DNA of 16,769 bases, taken from NCBI GenBank assembly GCA_001778355.1, contig MFGS01000015.1, positions 1 through 16,769 on the forward strand, written 5' to 3'. This document shows, one piece after another, positions 13,405-16,769 of this stretch. This DNA is from Candidatus Firestonebacteria bacterium RIFOXYA2_FULL_40_8 (lineage in GTDB: Bacteria > Oederibacteriota > D2-FULL-39-29). Position numbers and translations under genes: made by a program. Under the pieces are notes generated by a model. It searched no databases and was not told the DNA's origin. It saw only the letters and a list, made by a program, of their open reading frames with translations. Every line of letters begins with the position of its first letter. Within the stretch, counting starts at the first letter, position 1.

Positions 13405-15144
13405 TTAAACGACATCCATACTTGTTAACGGGTGCCAGTCCTTATCTGTCTTTCCTTTTATTGCAAACCATACCTTGGGCAGGTTTTTGTCATCAATAAT
13501 ACCCAAAGCCACTTTCACCTCTCCCTTCTTAAAACCTTTTGAAAAAATCAGATTTTCCTTGAACCAGTTATGCCCCGGAAGCCAGGTACGGATATCTTTT
13601 TTAAATTTTACTATTTTTATTTTTTTACCCTGAGTAAACCGCAACGCCAATTTATAAGGTCTATAAATCGGAGCTGCGCCGACATTGTCAATGAAAGTTT
13701 CAATATTAAAGCCGGTTCCGTTCTTTACTTCTATAGGCATTAACACCTGCCGGACCGCGTACCTGTACCCGATCTTTTTGTCAAATTCTATGAGTTTTTC
13801 CCTTACTTTTTCCGGATAGAAAACATTTTTAGGCATGAAAACAGAAGTATGATATTTATAACCTTCCCTGATTATGGTATCAAAGTCATAACCGTTTGCA
13901 ACCCACGTTGCTACATTCCCGCACGATTCCATAACGACCGGAGCAGTTTTCCAGGCCTCTTTGACCCCGCCTTCTTCGATACACTTAGGATAGCAATCGA
14001 AAGTGTGGTTCCAGCTCAGATGTGACGGAACATCCGGTGAATTTCCGAGACTTAAGTCACCGATACAGTCGGCACGAAAACCTAAAGCCTTTTTTGCTTT
14101 AACAGTAGTTTTCGAAATATCCTGCAAAGTCCCGATAAGTAATATTAACTGGGTCTTTTTAAAACTTTTAAGATAGATATCTACCAGCTTATTTGCGGTC
14201 CGGGGCAAACAATTCCCGCCTCCCTCACCCCAGTAACCGCCGTACGCAACATCAACGCTTTCAATGTCAGGATGACCGTCATATCGTTTCCCGAAAGCTT
14301 TTATGAATTCTCCGAAATGTTTAAGATAGAGAGGGTCGTTATGATCCGGTTCAATGGCGGTAAATCTGGATTTTTCTATTCGTGCCGCGCCTGTCTCCCA
14401 ATACCAAGCCGGTAAATTAACTCTTGAGGTTTTTGAGATAACCCCCCAATTTTCAGTGTACGGCTGAAAACGAAGCTGGACGGTTTGTCCGGCCTCGCGC
14501 GCCGCTTTAAGTGTGTTATCAATAATGTCCCATCTGTATTTTCTCTTTTCCGGTTCAAGCCAGGCCCAGGGCCAGCGGCAATAGGTGAGCGTTGTACGGG
14601 GAATAAAACCGATATTGTCTTTTATTTTGCCTTTAGACGGGAATGTGACCGGTCCAAAAGTATCTCCGGTAATAAATGAAGGGTATACGGCTTCCCCTTG
14701 GAAGCGCTGGAACGTCGTCGTGCCGCGATGGGGATTATGGATGTACTCATCAGATTCAACAGGCCTGACTCTTTGGATGGCTTCCCCTTTTCCGAAAGCA
14801 TCGCGCCAGTATTTGATCCTTTTCCTTTTTACAGGAGTAAAACGCGCATAAGCAGAGATCTTGCGGAGCATCTCAGGTACCTGTCTCAATCCCATATGTT
14901 TTTCAAATACTTTAATCCAGGATTTTCTTGAGGGATTCTTCGGCACCATATAAGTAAAAGCCGGAAGTTCCCTGAGGACTTCCATTATTCTTTCTGCAGG
15001 TTCTCCATTTTTAAAAACTCCTTCCCAGTAAGACCGTGTTTTAAAATCCTCCGGAAGTTCTTTTACCGCTTCGGGCAAGTGTTTAATCACACTCATAATC
15101 CGGTCAACAACCTGGTTTCGTGTCAGTTTTCTGTTCTTAGGCAT
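13405..15144 (-). CDS. DUF4832 glycoside-hydrolase-like protein with an N-terminal helical repeat region
   Basis: 579 residues, no signal peptide, probably cytoplasmic. From residue 137 it resembles DUF4832/DUF4874-type proteins: NPHRG, then a TIM-barrel-like core (YCRWPWAWLEPEKRKYRWD, GQTVQLRFQPY). GYWGEGGG puts a glutamate at about residue 307 and VVMESCG another at about 406, positions in the style of retaining clan-A glycosidases. The C-terminal about 120 residues are a beta-sandwich (IGYRYAVRQV, DNVGAAPIYRPYKLALRF), the DUF4832 domain proper. The first about 125 residues form three approximate 38-residue helical repeats with a YW/SW..VF..GE motif, which I do not recognise. The ATG at 15144 has GGAG seven bases upstream; a longer TTG frame from 15198 has none. 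Substrate and activity are unknown; carbohydrate hydrolysis is inference from the fold. Confidence 0.75.
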   Translation of the reverse strand: MPKNRKLTRNQVVDRIMSVIKHLPEAVKELPEDFKTRSYWEGVFKNGEPAERIMEVLRELPAFTYMVPKNPSRKSWIKVFEKHMGLRQVPEMLRKISAYARFTPVKRKRIKYWRDAFGKGEAIQRVRPVESDEYIHNPHRGTTTFQRFQGEAVYPSFITGDTFGPVTFPSKGKIKDNIGFIPRTTLTYCRWPWAWLEPEKRKYRWDIIDNTLKAAREAGQTVQLRFQPYTENWGVISKTSRVNLPAWYWETGAARIEKSRFTAIEPDHNDPLYLKHFGEFIKAFGKRYDGHPDIESVDVAYGGYWGEGGGNCLPRTANKLVDIYLKSFKKTQLILLIGTLQDISKTTVKAKKALGFRADCIGDLSLGNSPDVPSHLSWNHTFDCYPKCIEEGGVKEAWKTAPVVMESCGNVATWVANGYDFDTIIREGYKYHTSVFMPKNVFYPEKVREKLIEFDKKIGYRYAVRQVLMPIEVKNGTGFNIETFIDNVGAAPIYRPYKLALRFTQGKKIKIVKFKKDIRTWLPGHNWFKENLIFSKGFKKGEVKVALGIIDDKNLPKVWFAIKGKTDKDWHPLTSMDVV

Positions 15145-15230
15145 GTGCTCGCTCCATTTGAAATCTGCATAATGCGAAAAACATATAATTTTATTCAAAC
15201 ACCCGGATTATAATCTGACAATTTACGAAT

Positions 15231-15830
15231 TTACTCGTTGAAATATTCTATATCGGTATAATACAAGATAGCGAGTTCATTGTCAAGGCTATACCCGGAA
15301 AAGCTCCATTCAAGGATCTTCTTCACGTTTATATAATCCTTTGCGTCATTAATTGAAAGTATGGTAAAGTCAATTTCCAACTCATTCCACCCCGGAGAAA
15401 TAACTTTTGTGATGTCACATCTTGCGTCCCAGTCGTTACCTCCGGGTTTCCCATAGCCAAGATCCCTGTCCCTTACAACGAAACTAAGTTTAATACTAAA
15501 ATCTTGAGGGTTGTACACTTTACATTTGAACCCGTCCCACTTGTTCCAATCAGGATTTTTCGGATTTAAAACTCCAAATTTATCTTTTTTCCTGGTCAAG
15601 GTGGCCTTTAATACGTTCTTTCCAACTTCGGCATTCTCGGTTGTCAACTCATACTTACAAACATACTTATCTGAAACACTCAAGTCAGCGCTTTCCAGGA
15701 GCTTTGCACTCGGTAATTCTCCTGAAGAAAAGATCACTGCATATTCTTTTTTTTCCTCTGCCGCGTTAGCAAATACCGCAAGAGACACTGCGAACAGATC
15801 TGTCAGCAAAAATATATATAATTTACTCAA
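15231..15830 (-). CDS. Exported beta-sandwich protein, possibly carbohydrate-binding
   Basis: 199 residues. A signal peptide (MSKLYIFLLTDLFAVSLAVFANA, cleavage before AEEKK) precedes an all-beta domain rich in aromatic residues: WNKWDGFKCKVYNP, KLSFVVRDRD, GWNELEIDF and KKILEWSFSGY. This pattern (a W-D-G-F strand, a R-D-R-D turn, a W-N-E-L strand) resembles jelly-roll carbohydrate-binding modules attached to bacterial glycosidases, but I cannot assign a family. The start is TTG at 15830, overlapping the TGA of the HEAT gene (TTGA), with AAGGA five to six bases upstream, so the two are probably translationally coupled. Likely secreted or periplasmic. A role in polysaccharide binding beside the DUF4832 gene is inference. 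Confidence 0.65.
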   Translation of the reverse strand: MSKLYIFLLTDLFAVSLAVFANAAEEKKEYAVIFSSGELPSAKLLESADLSVSDKYVCKYELTTENAEVGKNVLKATLTRKKDKFGVLNPKNPDWNKWDGFKCKVYNPQDFSIKLSFVVRDRDLGYGKPGGNDWDARCDITKVISPGWNELEIDFTILSINDAKDYINVKKILEWSFSGYSLDNELAILYYTDIEYFNE

Positions 15831-16486
15831 GGGAGTTCCTTGTTTTTTCTTGTTTTATTTATTACCCAATTCAATTTTTCCTTAACCCATTCGTTTTTTT
15901 CATATTTCAGTTCTCCCTGCAAAACAGAAAGCGCTTCCGGACTCTCAAAATTATACATTGATAACGCAATTACGCCCCTTACGGACGTTTCCTCATCAGG
16001 ATATAATTTCGCAAGTATCGGAGCCGCCTCTTTTATTTTCACCTTGCCGAATGCCCATACCACTTCGCGCCTTAATTCATAATTCCTCTCACCCTGCAAG
16101 ATCACGATAAGTTCAGGAAATATTGAACTGTCGCCTATTTCGCCCAGGACATAAACACTCATTCGGAAAATCCTTGGATTTAGATCTTTCATATTAATTA
16201 ATTCATACATAAAACTTATCACGCTTTTATCTTTAAAACAGGCCAGGCCCCCCATCAGTTCTTCAACGGTATCAATATTATCATCCTTGCCGTCAATCAG
16301 TCCTCTTATCTTATCTATTATTTTTGGTATTATTGTTTTATCCCCCGTCTCTGCCATGCTTTTTGCTGCGTAAACAAAGGAAGTATCGGTCGAAGCATTA
16401 TTAAACATATTCTTTAATTTTTCTTTATCCTGAGCGTAAGAAATGCCGGACAGAACGATCAAAACCAGCAGCAGAGTATTTTTCAT
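15827..16486 (-). CDS. Exported HEAT-repeat protein
   Basis: 219 residues. A signal peptide (MKNTLLLVLIVLSGISYA, cleavage before QDKEK) is followed by HEAT-like helical pairs. The clearest are FRMSVYVLGEIGDSSIFPEL, LRREVVWAFGKVKIKEAAPI and SVRGVIALSMYNFESPEAL, each with the helix-turn-helix spacing and conserved Ala/Gly of HEAT/PBS-lyase repeats. It probably works in the periplasm as a protein-protein scaffold; no enzymatic motif is visible. The ATG at 16486 overlaps the stop of the upstream gene (ATGA), and its own TGA overlaps the next start, so three genes are locked in one translational unit. Confidence 0.75.
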   Translation of the reverse strand: MKNTLLLVLIVLSGISYAQDKEKLKNMFNNASTDTSFVYAAKSMAETGDKTIIPKIIDKIRGLIDGKDDNIDTVEELMGGLACFKDKSVISFMYELINMKDLNPRIFRMSVYVLGEIGDSSIFPELIVILQGERNYELRREVVWAFGKVKIKEAAPILAKLYPDEETSVRGVIALSMYNFESPEALSVLQGELKYEKNEWVKEKLNWVINKTRKNKELP

Positions 16487-16769
16487 TGTATATTCATCTC
16501 CAAGATATCCTTATAGGAGCCAAGTTCAAATACCACGACATAATCTCCGACAGGAACATCCTGGCCGACATTATTTTTCTGATCCCATTCGGCAAAATAG
16601 CTGTCCGGTTTCTTTACACCAGAGAAAATCTTCTTAACAAGCACTCTTCCGGAATCATACACTTTTATACTGCAAAAACCTCTTTCCAACACTTTGTATC
16701 TTATCCTGACAATATTCCCTTTTTTAATAGTTTTAGCCGCGATGATAAAAGGCTCGAACTTTTTATTGA
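16483..16769 (-). CDS. C-terminal FlgD-like Ig domain of a larger protein (cut by window edge)
   Basis: The frame stays open to the right edge, so about 94 C-terminal residues of a longer protein are seen. They form one FlgD-type Ig domain: FIIAAKTIKKGNIVRIRYKV, CSIKVYDSGRVLVKK, YFAEWDQKNNVGQDVPVGDY and a final strand ending EMNIQ. The signature (IxVYDxxGxxV, then W(D)xxNxxGxxVPxGxY) is that of Ig-like domains at the ends of exported proteins, where they anchor or assist secretion. The rest of the protein, including any signal peptide and catalytic domain, lies outside the window, so its role is unknown. Its stop overlaps the ATG of the HEAT gene. Confidence 0.75.
   Translation of the reverse strand, partial: NKKFEPFIIAAKTIKKGNIVRIRYKVLERGFCSIKVYDSGRVLVKKIFSGVKKPDSYFAEWDQKNNVGQDVPVGDYVVVFELGSYKDILEMNIQ

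Noticed and set aside
15145..15198. 18-residue N-terminal extension of the DUF4832 protein starting at TTG
   Set aside because: No ribosome site precedes the TTG, whereas GGAG precedes the ATG at 15144, and the extension shows no signal peptide.
15206..15215. Palindrome GATTATAATC before the DUF4832 gene as an operator for the AraC-type fusion
   Set aside because: It is a perfect 10-bp palindrome, but AraC-type proteins normally use direct repeats and a short AT-rich palindrome can arise by chance; no second copy was seen.

Overview
The window comes from an uncultivated-looking, diderm (outer-membrane-bearing) bacterium with moderately AT-rich DNA. Every gene I can support lies on the minus strand. 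A PorV/PorQ-family outer membrane protein, HEAT-repeat/PilZ proteins, an AraC-type regulator, a DUF4832 glycoside-hydrolase-like protein and a FlgD-like Ig domain together recall Elusimicrobiota, Firestonebacteria or Goldbacteria-type candidate phyla. That placement is a guess from gene content, not a measurement. Several genes start with TTG or GTG behind strong AGGAGGAG-type ribosome binding sites.

Right to left (5'->3' on the minus strand), 16769-15231 holds three tightly overlapping genes: the C-terminus of a protein with a FlgD-like Ig fold, an exported HEAT-repeat protein and an exported beta-rich protein that may bind carbohydrate. Next comes a carbohydrate-flavoured block (15144-9923). 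It has a DUF4832/TIM-barrel glycosidase-like protein with an N-terminal helical repeat, a neutral-ceramidase-like amidase interrupted by one in-frame amber codon, and a 724-residue protein that starts one base after the ceramidase frame ends. That protein joins a KaiC/RecA-type ATPase, a complete but cytoplasmic ABC-type sugar-binding domain and an AraC-type DNA-binding domain. It is the most unusual thing in the window and looks like a one-component, ATP-dependent sugar-sensing transcription regulator.

The middle (9746-5761) carries a tRNA-Val(GAC) with its own promoter, a large HEAT-repeat protein paired with a zinc-finger/PilZ (c-di-GMP) protein, and a PorV-like outer membrane protein behind a near-consensus sigma70 promoter followed by tandem 21-bp repeats.

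The left third (5635-1) is housekeeping: lepA; then a probable operon of a YchF-like protein with a damaged nucleotide site, hemW, rplM and rpsI, closed by a clear intrinsic terminator; then the start of miaB. The intergenic regions before the ychF operon, before miaB and around the tRNA contain degenerate short-word repeats, each built from a different word.
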